In this document: positions 37,381 to 48,160 of the stretch, one piece after another
Layout of the letters: every line of letters starts with the position of its first letter
How positions within the stretch are numbered: position 1 is the first letter of the stretch
NCBI GenBank assembly: GCA_037954325.1
Contig: JBBMNZ010000013.1
Coordinates: 9,730,501-9,794,500, forward strand
Source: Fistularia commersonii
Lineage: Eukaryota; Chordata; Actinopteri; Syngnathiformes; Fistulariidae
DNA: 64,000 nt
Reading direction: 5' to 3'
Notes under the pieces: model-generated
The model's input: only the letters and a program-made list of their open reading frames with translations
Told to the model about the DNA's origin: nothing
Database searches by the model: none
Made by a program: the position numbers and the translations under genes

Positions 37381-40300
37381 ATGGAGGGGACGATGTTGAC
37401 GCCAGAGCAGGAGAAGCCACAGAAGCGGGTGAGGTTCCGCGTGGCCTCAGGAAACAGCGGCCGGGTACTGAAGGAGATGTTCAAAGATGAGGGCCCTTCG
37501 GACTCCCTAGATTCGGACTGCACCAGTAGCTCAGATGCTGAGCGGGCCAGCACACCCTCTACAATTGGAGAAACACAGGGACACCAGTATGGATTTCTGG
37601 GCTCTGAGCTGGACGACAGTGAAAGTGAGCCCGATGACCTGCTCCTCTATGCGGGGGCTACCAAGGACTGGATGGGATCCACCAAAAGAATCAACATACT
37701 CAGTAAGAATGGGACAGTGAGAGGGGTCAAAAACAAAGTCAGCGCAGGCCAGACCCTCTTTGAAAATCTTCCCAATTGCAACAGTGTAAGTACATTTACA
37801 TTCTGATGATGAGATATAATCAGAAATTAAATCTGTCAGGATTCCCTTTGAATTGTAGCATTGTACCTGCTGCCAGTCTAGTCATAGGTGGTGTAAAGCA
37901 ACAGCCAGTGTAAAGATGGACAATGGAGGACAAGGTCATTGCACAATTAATGATTAATGATACATTTAGTTAAGTGTTTCAGGAGAAACTAATCAGGTTA
38001 ATGAATTCCCAGGCCTTCACTTTCTAGTATCTCTACACAATGGCCTGGTTGTTGTTTGTGGGTAACTCTTGCAAACATGACATATCAATGAGACCATTTC
38101 TCCGCCATGTGAACTGTGTCAAGGTAGACTAGATAGGGCTCTCATCTTGATTAAATCTGTCCGCTAAGGTTAAATACTTCTAAGATGAGGAGTCTGGCCT
38201 CAGGTGTAAGAAAAATGTAGGACTGTGGTTTTCTACACTTTAAAAACAAACAGTCTAACACAACTCAATTCATCAACCATCGTTATCAGAGTACAAATCT
38301 GGTTGTTGGAAAGTAATTCAAGATTAGTATTTGGGGTAACATTTGGGTTTCCAGACCATAATCTACTGACCAATTATTTCCCAACTACCACTTTGCTCTA
38401 AGATTATGCCAAAACATATCACACAAGAATATTTTTATCCTTCACTTATTCAGCACATCAGGGATGAGGAGCCTGATGTTGTCTCCTGTCTTTGCACTTA
38501 AGTCTTAATTCGAGTTCTACGTCATGGCAAGTCGGTAGTCTCCAGTGAGTCAGGTAATTTGGATATTGAGTCCAACACAAGCCAATGGGCATTTTTTTGA
38601 AAATCAAATGTTGGAAAAATAGTTGATAATTGTACAATATCTAGACCTTCATTATGAGTCATAGTAGAGTTGTGGGGTATTGTTATTGTTACTGCTACTT
38701 TAAGCTGAAAATCCTGTATGATTCTTGCAAATCTGAGTCATGAGTCACAGCTGTTATAACTATTATAATCTAGCATTAGTAGGGAATATTTGAAAATAAA
38801 TACAAGGGGTCTTTATAAATGTTGTCATACCATTTGGTTCATTTTTGGTCAAAAAATATGATTATGTCAGGATCGCGAAAGAAAATACATCATGGAGGAT
38901 AAATAAGTCTTAATAAATTTTTCTTGTTCACGATTTAATTGACAAAGCCTACACAAACAGTAATACAACAATAGCAAAATTCTACCGACTCAGAGATCTA
39001 AAAGCGGGTATATCTGTAGATTTTAATGTTGTCAAAGAAATACTAATACGGAATTAAGACAACAGATACAACTCTGTTCCACTAATTTTTTTTTTTTGTA
39101 CAACTATACACTTGTTGTAGTGATAATGTAACTATTCACTCGAGAACAATGTTATAGCTGTATTGAGGATTCTTTTATTTCTTACTTTGTCGCAGATGGA
39201 GTTATTGCTGGAATTTGGCCGGATTGTTATCTACACCACAAGTTTCCGTGTGGTAAGGAACACCTTTGAGCGCTGTGAACTTGTCCGCAAGATCTTCCAG
39301 AACCACAGGGTGAAGTTTGTGGAGAAGAACATTGCTTTGGACAGTGAATATGGAAAGGAGCTGGAAGATCGGTGCAAACGTGTAGGGGAACCTCCGTCAC
39401 TACCTGTGGTGTTCATAGATGGACACTATCTTGGGGTGGGTGCTTGATATACCTTAATTTAGTGATACATGAATGTGTTAACTTGCTGAAATGAAATACA
39501 GCTCATGAATAGCAGTATTGTCTTGCAGGGTGCTGAGAAAATATTGGACATGAATGAGTCAGGAGAGCTTCAAGATCTTCTGACAAAAATTGAGGTTGGT
39601 TTTCAAATATTTCCTCGAAGCATGAAATTGATACAAATTCCAGTTTAACACATGCTTTCCTGTTGAGACAATCTATCCAAAGAACACAATGTTTTTAAAT
39701 GAGTTATGTTTCTTGAATGTGGAAATCGCAAGTGTAACGGTAAAGCAAATATGTGATTATTGCGTCATAATAAATCAACAGTCACTCGGCGGTTTTTAAT
39801 AAAACATGAGCAAAGTGCAGTGTACGTGAGGTATGCACACATATGTGAAGTTCAATAATAGAGAGCCTGTTACTGATCCAGTTTTCAGCCTTTTTGCTCA
39901 AACACACCAGTGCGAGATGTTCACGCTGCTCCCTGGTACCAACCAAGGTATACAGTAGCTACTAAGATTGTTCATAAAGCATCAGTGACATCCAACAGCC
40001 CTGCTTTCTGTCTGTGCAGAGGTTTGACGACATTTAAGTCACGTTTTGTTTTTTCTCTGAAGGAAAATTATTAAGACAATTAAGCTTCAAAAGCTAATTT
40101 ATAAACTAAGGATTCCAGAAATGTTTTGACCGTTTCCATCGGAAAAGTGTACCCCCGCCCCCCGAAAAAGAATTAGAATGAGAATGCTAAAATATAACAA
40201 AATGAGATGCTGAAAACAAGCTTAGCAACATTTTAAGAGGAAATTAAACATCTGGCTACTCTGCAAGTGCATCTTATGCTCCTTAACTGACAAGAAAATG

Positions 40301-42097
40301 TATGAAATTCCAAAGTTTTGAATGCGTTCCCCGTGCTATGTCGAGGAAAACTTGAACATTTTGCATGGCTTGTCTGAAAATGATTCTGAATGTTTTCAGC
40401 CAGTTTGGAACTGAACGTATATCTTTGCTTAATTTGGAGTTTTGTTGTGCTCTCATCATTCAGTCCTGAATTATTTTTTTGACAATTGAGAATGAATAAT
40501 TTGTTAGAAAACAGTTATTTCGATTTGAGTTAATTTCTAACTTAACAATCGTGGCAATAATTACCGCGTATATATTGAGACCAATTGCAACAATTTCTTT
40601 TGCAGACCGAGAAGTCATTAGTTCACCCGAGTATCACCTGAGGTCAAACACTTCAGTACTATGACCCATCATCATAATTTTGATTTTAGTATCGTAATCA
40701 AATGTGGTCAATCATTGACAGGTTAGATTCTCTGAATTTCAGTTTGTGTTTCACTTATCTTCATAAAATGTGGATCATTTTTGTTTGAATACCAGCTCCT
40801 GTGAGCTTTCAACCATTAGTTTAACAAGGAGGATGGGCCAAAGGAGATCTCATTATATTTGGTTCAAACAGGGGTGTGTCGGAACTCACAGAGCAGCATC
40901 TTATTCATTTTTTTTTTTGTAAAATAGGTCATAGAACTGATGGAATGCACACAGAGGAGAGGGCTGTTACATGTTTCATCCTCACAGCTGCAATTTTAAC
41001 TCTTTCTCTCTATACATTATTTTCGCTTAGATGATATCAGTTACATCCTTTCTTTAGTAAGACAGAGCTTGAGGGCTCTCTGAGCTAAATCTTTGCTTGA
41101 ATCACCATAAATGTCATCTATGAGCCCTGCTATGTTGAAATGCATTACAACTAATTTCTTATATGACAGCTGAGCACAAAAGATCCTGTGTGAATCTCAG
41201 CATGTTTTATTGCAGTCATAAGTCTCGTCACCCTGTATAGAGAGTGTGTCATTCCACAAAACAACAACATTAAAAGGACAGATTTTTTTGTAAACACTAT
41301 ATAACACTATATATATATATATATACATAATACAAATGTGTTGCCTTTTTCTGTAACTTTGCCCAATCGGTGGCTTAATTTTGCAAAGTAAGTTAACTTA
41401 ATGTCAAACGTGACCTGAGGGAATGTTCTTGGTGGTAAACAAAAACTAATTGGTTCACATTTATCTTTCTGCAAGCATGAATCATCAGAAATTGGGGTCT
41501 CTGGACATTCTCTTGTTTTAAGCATTCAAAGCAAACCACAACATCTAATTTTTCCTAATGAAAATTGGTTTTCGGTGGGAAATGGCATTAAACTAAGCAA
41601 CTTGCATCGCTATGGCAACCTTTAACCACAGAAAAGGGCTTAGTTGATATGCATCAGTTGTTCTGATTTGCTTCTGTCTGCAGTAAAATCATCAGATGTA
41701 CATGGCTGTATATCTGTCCGTCTTCTTTGATTTAACCCTGGTCATTTTTTAAAATGATTTAATCAGATATAGCTTTGAATGAATTTCACATGGTTAAGTT
41801 ATTTATATAGTATAGGGTTGATTAAAAAGCTGTTGATGTTAGTCACATGTAAAGCAAAAGGTAATGCAAAATATTGAATGCTGGCTATCTAACCTGGTGT
41901 GTCATTCTCCGGTCTAGAGGGTTCAGCATCCACAAACGTGCCAGACCTGTGGGGGCTTTGCCTTCATCCCTTGCCCAACGTGCCATGGCAGCAAGATGTC
42001 TGTGTTTCGCAACTGCTTCACTGATTCTTTCAAAGCCCTCAAGTGCACTTCCTGCAACGAAAATGGCCTGCAGCCTTGTGCAAACTGCAGTCAGTGA
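37381..42097 (+). CDS. grxcr1: GRXCR1, glutaredoxin and cysteine-rich domain-containing protein 1 (complete)
   Basis: Protein of sensory hair-cell stereocilia; loss causes deafness in mammals. Exons 37381-37785, 39196-39435, 39529-39594 and 41918-42097 are all phase 0, have GT-AG borders and total 296 aa plus stop (mammalian length about 290). Exon 1: start MEGTMLTPEQEKPQKRVRF, an acidic serine-rich stretch and NILSKNGTVRGVKNKVSAGQ. Exon 2: glutaredoxin-like domain with IVIYTTSFRVVRNTFERCEL and LPVVFIDGHYLG. Exon 3: GAEKILDMNESGELQDLLTK. Exon 4: cysteine-rich tail. The usual glutaredoxin CxxC after IYTT is absent (TTSF), as in the family. The start at 37381 is supported by alignment with the human N-terminus. 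It diverges from ATP8A1 and converges on SLC30A9. Confidence 0.96.
39196..39594 (+). CDS. grxcr1: GRXCR1 exons 2-3: glutaredoxin-like domain
   Basis: Exon 2 (39196-39435, 80 codons) and exon 3 (39529-39594, 22 codons) are split by a 93-nt intron inside ...GHYLG|GAEKI.... The donors are GTGGGT and GTTGGT, both acceptable. Domain residues include FERCELVRKIFQNHRVKF, PSLPVVFIDGHYLG and the helix MNESGELQDLL. The thioredoxin-fold cis-proline is present in SLPVVF, but no active-site CxxC is seen. Confidence 0.95.
41918..42097 (+). CDS. grxcr1: GRXCR1 exon 4: C-terminal cysteine-rich domain
   Basis: 60 codons including TGA. It contains four CxxC knuckles (CQTC, CPTC, CTSC, CANC) around MSVFRNCFTDSFKALK, a DnaJ-like zinc-knuckle arrangement typical of GRXCR1. 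The end ...GLQPCANCSQ-stop matches the mammalian ...GLQRCKNCAG-stop in place and length. Confidence 0.95.
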   Translation, partial: RVQHPQTCQTCGGFAFIPCPTCHGSKMSVFRNCFTDSFKALKCTSCNENGLQPCANCSQ

Positions 42098-42210
42098 GGA
42101 TGTAAAGTGCCTGACCCAACATCCTCCCTCCTTTCAGGGGCCCTGAACTAGATTTCAAGGGAGGGATTAAAAAGACTCTTCTTCCATGGCCATTATCAGT
42201 AAATATTTTT

Positions 42211-42216
42211 AATAAA
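42211..42216 (+). terminator. GRXCR1 polyadenylation signal candidate
   Basis: AATAAA 114 nt after the GRXCR1 stop, followed by T-rich sequence. It is the first canonical signal after the stop. Confidence 0.6.
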
Positions 42217-42885
42217 GCCACTGGATTTGGTATTATTATATCCCTCTTTCATTGATTCCATTCATTTCGGAGCAAATGTTGTTCACACGGTATAATATAT
42301 GACGAATCATACAACACCTGACTTTCTCGTATTCGTTAACTGCAAAATGTCACACGGAACAAACTGTACGGTGAGATGACCTGAAGTGGTTTTATCCCTA
42401 AACTAAGGATTGTTACTCAATCGGCAAGGTGCGTCTTCATTAAAGGCTTTCATTCCTAATCCCATATCAGACAGTTAAGGACCGTGGATAAACAGGGCTG
42501 CGAGGAAGAGTCAGCGGTTTGTTTTCTGCGAGTGCAAAGCAAGAAAACTGGACATTCGCTCTCAGAGGTACATTGAAGTGATTTCGCAAAATCAAAATGA
42601 TATATTTCTACATTTACAGCACACAGAAAACAAAACATAAAACCATAATTAGGCAGCACAATTTGCTGCCATCAGTAGGGTCAGTGACTGATTAGATTTA
42701 AACTGAATAAATCAAGTCAAGCTGAAGGTTTAGGTTTTTTTTTTTTTGATAACTGCAATGTGAAAAATTTGGAGAGACAAAAACTGCCCTCGAAGGATCA
42801 CCTGAAATTTTCGCCTTTAGGTGTTTTAAGAGGGATGATGTCATTTGGCGGCCATCGCTGGGGGCGGATGTGGGAGGGGTTGGAG

Positions 42886-42938
42886 GAGTGTGTGTGTGTG
42901 TGTGAGTGTGTGAGTGTGTGTGTGAGAGAGGGGGGGGG
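42886..42938. repeat. (GT)n/(GA)n compound simple repeat with G-run
   Basis: GTGTGTGTGTGAGTGTGTGA-type sequence followed by GAGAGAG and a run of nine G. Confidence 0.9.
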
Positions 42939-42991
42939 TAGGCACCACAGAAGCAGGAGCTCTACGCCGTCATAGCCCTGTACAATGCTGC

Positions 42992-43107
42992 TTGAACATG
43001 ATCACACAAGGCAGCACTGTAAAGAGGCTAAGAGCGCAGAGCATGGAGGCGAGGACGCCCATCCGCCATCGCCGCGCCACCTGGGCTCCCGTGGATCTCC
43101 ATGCACC
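42992..43107 (-). other. Candidate short exon / small hydrophobic ORF, unidentified
   Basis: Minus strand. After a GT-rich stretch ending TCAG there is an acceptor-like site. An open frame then includes ARRWRMGVLASMLC and ALSLFTVLPCVIMFK, ending HCTGL-stop at 42989-42991. From the first ATG it is only 30 codons and mostly one hydrophobic segment, like a signal anchor. I do not recognise a family. The same DNA has other short open frames, so coding status is unproven. Confidence 0.2.
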
Positions 43108-43133
43108 TGACACACACACACACACACACACAC
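43108..43133. repeat. (AC)n microsatellite
   Basis: About 25 bases of pure CA dinucleotide next to the candidate exon at 42992-43107. Confidence 0.9.
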
Positions 43134-43639
43134 GGAAAAGGTGAACACAAATAGCACAAATAGTTAGCAAAGGGTGGGGGTACTGAGGGGCACACTGCAG
43201 CGCACACAAACGCACATCTATTTCCATTAACTCATCCTAAAGCGCAGCGAGGAGTAATGGGATTTGGAAAGGGGTTGGGGGGCGGAACCGCTGGATCCCC
43301 GTTGTTGATGAAGGGAAGGCTGCACGGAAAAGTGGATTTACTGCGCCCCCTTCTGTGAGCTGACAGCAATGAAAATACTGGAAGAAGGGGTGGGGTAGGG
43401 GGGGTAAGGATTCGTCGAAGAAAAAAACAAAAATCAAACGTTTGGTTTTTATAGACTCCTAAACGCAAGGCAGGTCCTAACGGGAACGAGAGGCGAGTGA
43501 TGGTTGGGGTGGGGGGGCAGATGGATGCGGGGAGAATGAGGTTCATTCTCCAGATATGACAGACACACACGCCGACGCACGGTCTCTGTGTTATAACGAG
43601 GTTAATTCGCATTTATCATTTTTTTTAAATCAAATTGCA

Positions 43640-44220
43640 CGATCGGCCCTTTTACCTGCGGAGGGGGAGGCATGCAGGAGGAAGCCGCTGCCGCACAACT
43701 GACCCGGGAAACGGCAACGACAAACACAACACCAGCCGCGACACAACACAACATCCAGCGGTCAAAAACCTGCAGATGGGAGTTTGTCCGCGTTTGCTTC
43801 GCTTCCCCGGCTCTTCAAAGGAGGGATTTCGGTCGAGCAGCCGAGTGCGGTCCGGCCGCGGCACGGTGCGTAATGTTTTGAATGGTCGGTCAGTGCGCAG
43901 ACTGGTTGGAAGGACTGTTTTTATTGACGTCAGCTTGCAAACTAGTGCCCCCCCTCTCCCGTCCCTACAACTACACCACCTAATGGACCTGGGAGTTTAC
44001 ATTCCAGTCAAGCGCCTTCGATTTAAACGAAAAACGGAAGCCCATCTCCGATCGGCAGCCTTCGGACACGTCCTCCGGTGATCCAGATGCGCGTAAAACC
44101 ATGTCCGTTTTCCAGACCAGCTTTGCCCTTTGCAGAGCAACGAAGTTCAGAACCTTCAAAACAAACCCCAACATGCTGAGACTTGGGGGGTGGGGATCCG
44201 TGCTGACGTCAACCCTCGAC
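43640..44220. promoter_or_regulatory. GC-rich island with two perfect CREs: candidate orphan promoter
   Basis: CpG-containing island unlike its AT-rich surroundings. It carries the full cAMP-response palindrome TGACGTCA twice (43925-43932 and 44204-44211). On the minus strand a donor-like CCGCAG|GTAAAAG lies at 43657/43656, which would suit an untranslated first exon reading towards 43.1 kb. No known gene start is assigned here. Confidence 0.4.
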
Positions 44221-45243
44221 CTCCACCACCCCAAACAGCATAACATTTTGACAAGAAGAAATGGGCGACAGAAAAGGGAAAACGGAATAATTTAATAATT
44301 TATTTCTGAATTTCTAAAACCCAACTCCTTCATCGTGTCCCCCAAACAACAAAACAAATGATATTATTAACAGCTTGAAAATTTAAATCCACCCTCCCAA
44401 GGCTAATGAAATGACTGGGGCCTCCTGAAGCGGATCAGAGGTCAGCGGACGTGTGTGTCCGGTGTTTTTGTGGTCAATTTAAGATTAAAAGAAAATTTAA
44501 AGAAGCACACAGTAGAATGATGTTTCATCTTTTGAAGGATTTGGTGCAGCTCACCCAGTGAAGTACAGCGCAACAACTGAAACAAATATTTGTGCCGCTC
44601 AACCTTCTAGCATAGACGATGGGATGCTCCGTCAGCTTTGTTTGATGCGTTTTGCTATCGGGAAATTTTTCATCTTTTTTTAACACTGGATCTTTGGGAC
44701 GGGACATTGAAGCATGACCTGAAGCATGAGTTACGCATTCTCAACTTTGATGCCCCTCAAACTTCGAAACTGGCAGAAAAAGAGAGGAAGGAACAGATGG
44801 CGCTGCCTCTGATGCTTCTTTTTGTGATTTAATCTATTTTAAGGGTTTTTTCCCGGCTTGATATATATTTTCTTAAATGACATTCATCAAAGGTATTTTA
44901 TATCTCTATGCTGAAAACTTTTCTAGTACACTTTTCCATAAAGGGGTACTGAGGAACTCATACTGAATTTAATAAATTCATTCTGTCATATGCAGAGAAC
45001 CTTTGGACTGCATCATTTTCAATACTTGAAATAAAATCACTTACTCCCAATCTCTACCAGGAAACCTGCAATAATACCGCGCAATTTTTTAGACAATGTG
45101 TTCTACTTTAAAAAAAAAGTACAAGTGCCCTTTTGTAACTGAAAAATAAGTAGCTTTCTGCTTTTTACTCGTACTACTGAATAAAAAAAAACTCCAGCGA
45201 TACATTAAAGGTTTGTCCGACTGATGGGGGTCCTGTTCTTGCA

Positions 45244-45249
45244 TTTAAT
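45244..45249 (-). terminator. SLC30A9 polyadenylation signal candidate
   Basis: Minus-strand ATTAAA about 410 nt beyond the SLC30A9 stop. No AATAAA occurs earlier on the minus strand after the stop; the next is at 44299-44304. The choice is tentative. Confidence 0.3.
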
Positions 45250-45657
45250 ATTCTCTTGGTTTTCAAGCTGGCAGAGACAAGTTTTAGGTGTGACTGTGAA
45301 TGCAAATCAAGAATCGAGATATTACACTATCATTCCCATGTAAGAGCATCAACAGAGAGTAAAATGTTAACAGAGTAATGACAAATATAGTCTTTTTACC
45401 AATGAGCTTCTCTGACAGGTCTTACACCTAGTAATGTTGACATGAAGATTTTCAAGCAATTCAAGAAGGGCAGGATTACTGGCCCAGCACTCTCTTTGTA
45501 TATTGTTCTGGTGTATTCTACAGTAAGACTTGTAAGAAGGAGGTTTGTTTTGGAGTCAGAATGGGAGGTCGATCTGGCAGGCATGGCACTCCCTTCACCT
45601 CGACTTATAGCTTCTCATCATTACAGGAAGATGTTCCCTCTGCTGACGCTTTTGGTA

Positions 45658-48160
45658 TTATAGAATCTCCAAGTCGACATGTCGAACCTCTGGATTACGT
45701 TGCTGTGGAAGAAAAATAAAGAGTTATGAAAAGTGAAACTTGTCAGATGCTATTTCTTTGCATTAAATGAATAACCATGCTTGGACATTTTCGAGGTGAA
45801 ACATGATGCTAATATAGAAAAAACAACAGCATAGATTAACTATCCGGTGATGGTAAAATATCCAGTAAAAGATATAGTAAAATATTTTTTCCAATTATTT
45901 ATATCAGGGTTTCTGCAGGTATTAGCTAATCTAATTGAATGCGTTTAATACCCTTTTTAATGCCCATGTCCAACTGCAGATACGTTTATTTACAATAATG
46001 TCAATTATTTCCACCTGGAATAGATTTCACACAGAAAGAGATATGTACGTATGATCTTCTGAGTGACAGTGAAACTAAAAAAAAACACACACAGATTTAA
46101 CTTTGTGTATCATTATTAGTGCATATTTCTTATTATGTTTCCTTTTTACTCCAACTCAGTCTCAATGTTTTTCAGTTCAAGGCATTAGTCCTTGTATCTC
46201 CTCAGAGTATTTGACTTGCTGATCATTTGAGCTATGAGTGCACTGCCTGCATTGTTTTCAGCTGTCTCAGCAATTCCTCAGCATCCTTCTGAAGACTAGT
46301 ACACATCTCAGTCAACATGGTCTTTTTCTTTCCCTGTGCTTCCAGCTCATCCTCCGAAAGCATCCTGCTTTTCTGTTAAGTCCACGCATTGCACCCACTC
46401 GCTTCTCTCCTCTCCATCGAGGTAAAGCCTGCATTTTGTCCTGGCTGAGGCTACAGAAGTTAATAGTTCTTCTGCGAGGGACACTTTGAGAACACCTGCA
46501 CAAGGTCTGACCTGAGTAGAGCCTGAGCCTCAATAGTTTAAGTTAATGTTGCAGGACTCCAATTCCATGTGGAACACTACTGTAAAAATTTCTAGTGTGG
46601 GGCAAGTCCAAATTTTAAAATATAGCTTGTTTTGTCCTTTCAACATGTAAAGGATTTAGAAATATCAAGAGTTGGGAAACATTGCCTGAAACAGCTCAGA
46701 AACAATGGTTTGATGGGTGTGAGTTGTGCTGCACTGCAGTGTTCAGACACCAGAGCACCTTACGGCAGGTGCTGGTCCTCCCACTGGCACTGCTAGAGGT
46801 GGTCACTGTGGTGGCAGTGTAGGTTGAGCAGCAGTGGCTTTTGTGTTGTTGACAAGAGCAGTTGCTTTGCTGATCCCAGCAAAACAATCAACCAAAGTCA
46901 ACCGCTGCCTGCCTTTTGCCACCCATATTGACATTTTTTTTTTCCACCGACAGCCTTTAACCAGCTTTGGAACAGTCCTTCATCCAACCACTTTTAGGAA
47001 AATTACACTTTCACATATTCCCAACACAACACTATTCCAGTGCTGTAACTTTGTGCACCGTCAGAACAGTGGCTGCAAAAAATAGCCAATTACAGAGTTT
47101 CGTTTGTGAATCATCACACAGTTCCGATCGAAAAAATTTAATGTTTATATAACCTTTTGAAAATAAATTACGAAGGACAATTTTTTTCCCATCAAGTGTA
47201 TTTAATTTTTGAATGCCTGAAGACACTGAATAAAATATTTTTTAAATCTATTTTAGGTATACATTTTTGCAAAGTCTATTCAATGACTTATAATGACCCC
47301 CAGAAACCCTGTACATACCATTCTAGTAAATAGGAAGTGACATTGATAGAATAATATAAAACAGAATTGGGCAGAATTGTCCCACAATGGGGAGAGAAAT
47401 TTTCTGCAGCCCCAGTTTAAAGAATAAAAGATTCAAGGTAACTCGCATGTCCATACGCACACAAATATTTAAACTGTTTTAGTACCTTAAGTTCTTTCTC
47501 CAAGCGGTCCACTTCAGCCCCCAGTGTATCAATAATGTTCTCTCCATGTTTCAGCATGAAGTTCTCAAGCTCCTCTGGGGTTTTTACCTGCTGAATGTCC
47601 TGCAAAGACAAGGAGGTGCACAGCTTAACATGGTGAGAATATAGGATTCATTCATTTGGCAGTATGCCATAATCAGTTGATAGGTAGTTTCATTCAAACT
47701 TTCACAATATATGTTGATGTATTTGGAGTAATACTTTAAAAAAACAATTACAGAGGGTGGTTAGGTCGGTTACACTGCTGTCATTTCATAGACCATTATG
47801 AGAAATAATATCTATTCTCCATGAAATCAGCCACTCACTGTGTTTAAGGACTGAAAGTATTCAGAAAAATATCAAGAACAGAAAGAGGAAGAAAAGTAAG
47901 ATTTATTTCCTGCCACTTGGGAATAAAGGATGCATAAATGTTGTAACGGAGTGGTGAAAATGCAGGAGAACACAAAAAAGATACTTTTTGATCCAAATTT
48001 AACCAAAGGAATAGAAAAAAGGGCACATACACTGAGGATTTGGTCAATGTCTTGTTTTTCCAGATAAGACCGTGTCACCACTCGGCCATCAAAGTCAACT
48101 TCAGCCTTGAAACGCACTTTACTCAGCCCCATATCAGTGGCCTTAACATCATGGATGGCC
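45658..48160 (-). CDS. slc30a9: SLC30A9 exons 15-17: C-terminal domain
   Basis: Exon 15 (48160-48031) reads AIHDVKATDMGLSKVRFKAE then VDFDGRVVTRSYLEKQDIDQ. Exon 16 (47599-47486) reads DIQQVKTPEELENFMLKHGE then NIIDTLGAEVDRLEKELK, a predicted helix or coiled coil. Exon 17 (45702-45658) reads QRNPEVRHVDLEIL-stop. This is the metallochaperone-like CDF C-terminal domain with the ZnT9-specific helical extension. Confidence 0.95.

Larger units (their letters stand above)
42217..45657. other. Interval between convergent GRXCR1 and SLC30A9
   Basis: 3.4 kb. The left and right thirds are AT-rich and featureless, apart from SLC30A9 3'-UTR sequence near the right end. The middle, 42.85-44.25 kb, is GC-rich and CpG-containing with simple repeats. 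It looks like a promoter rather than the space between two gene ends. Confidence 0.65.

Noticed and set aside
37269..37553. Minus-strand open frame opposite GRXCR1 exon 1
   Set aside because: Antisense shadow of a coding exon; the plus-strand frame matches the GRXCR1 family.
43635..44081. 148-aa open frame through the GC-rich island
   Set aside because: GC-rich DNA has few stop codons. The frame is rich in Arg, Ser and Thr without a domain, and overlapping frames of similar length exist on both strands.
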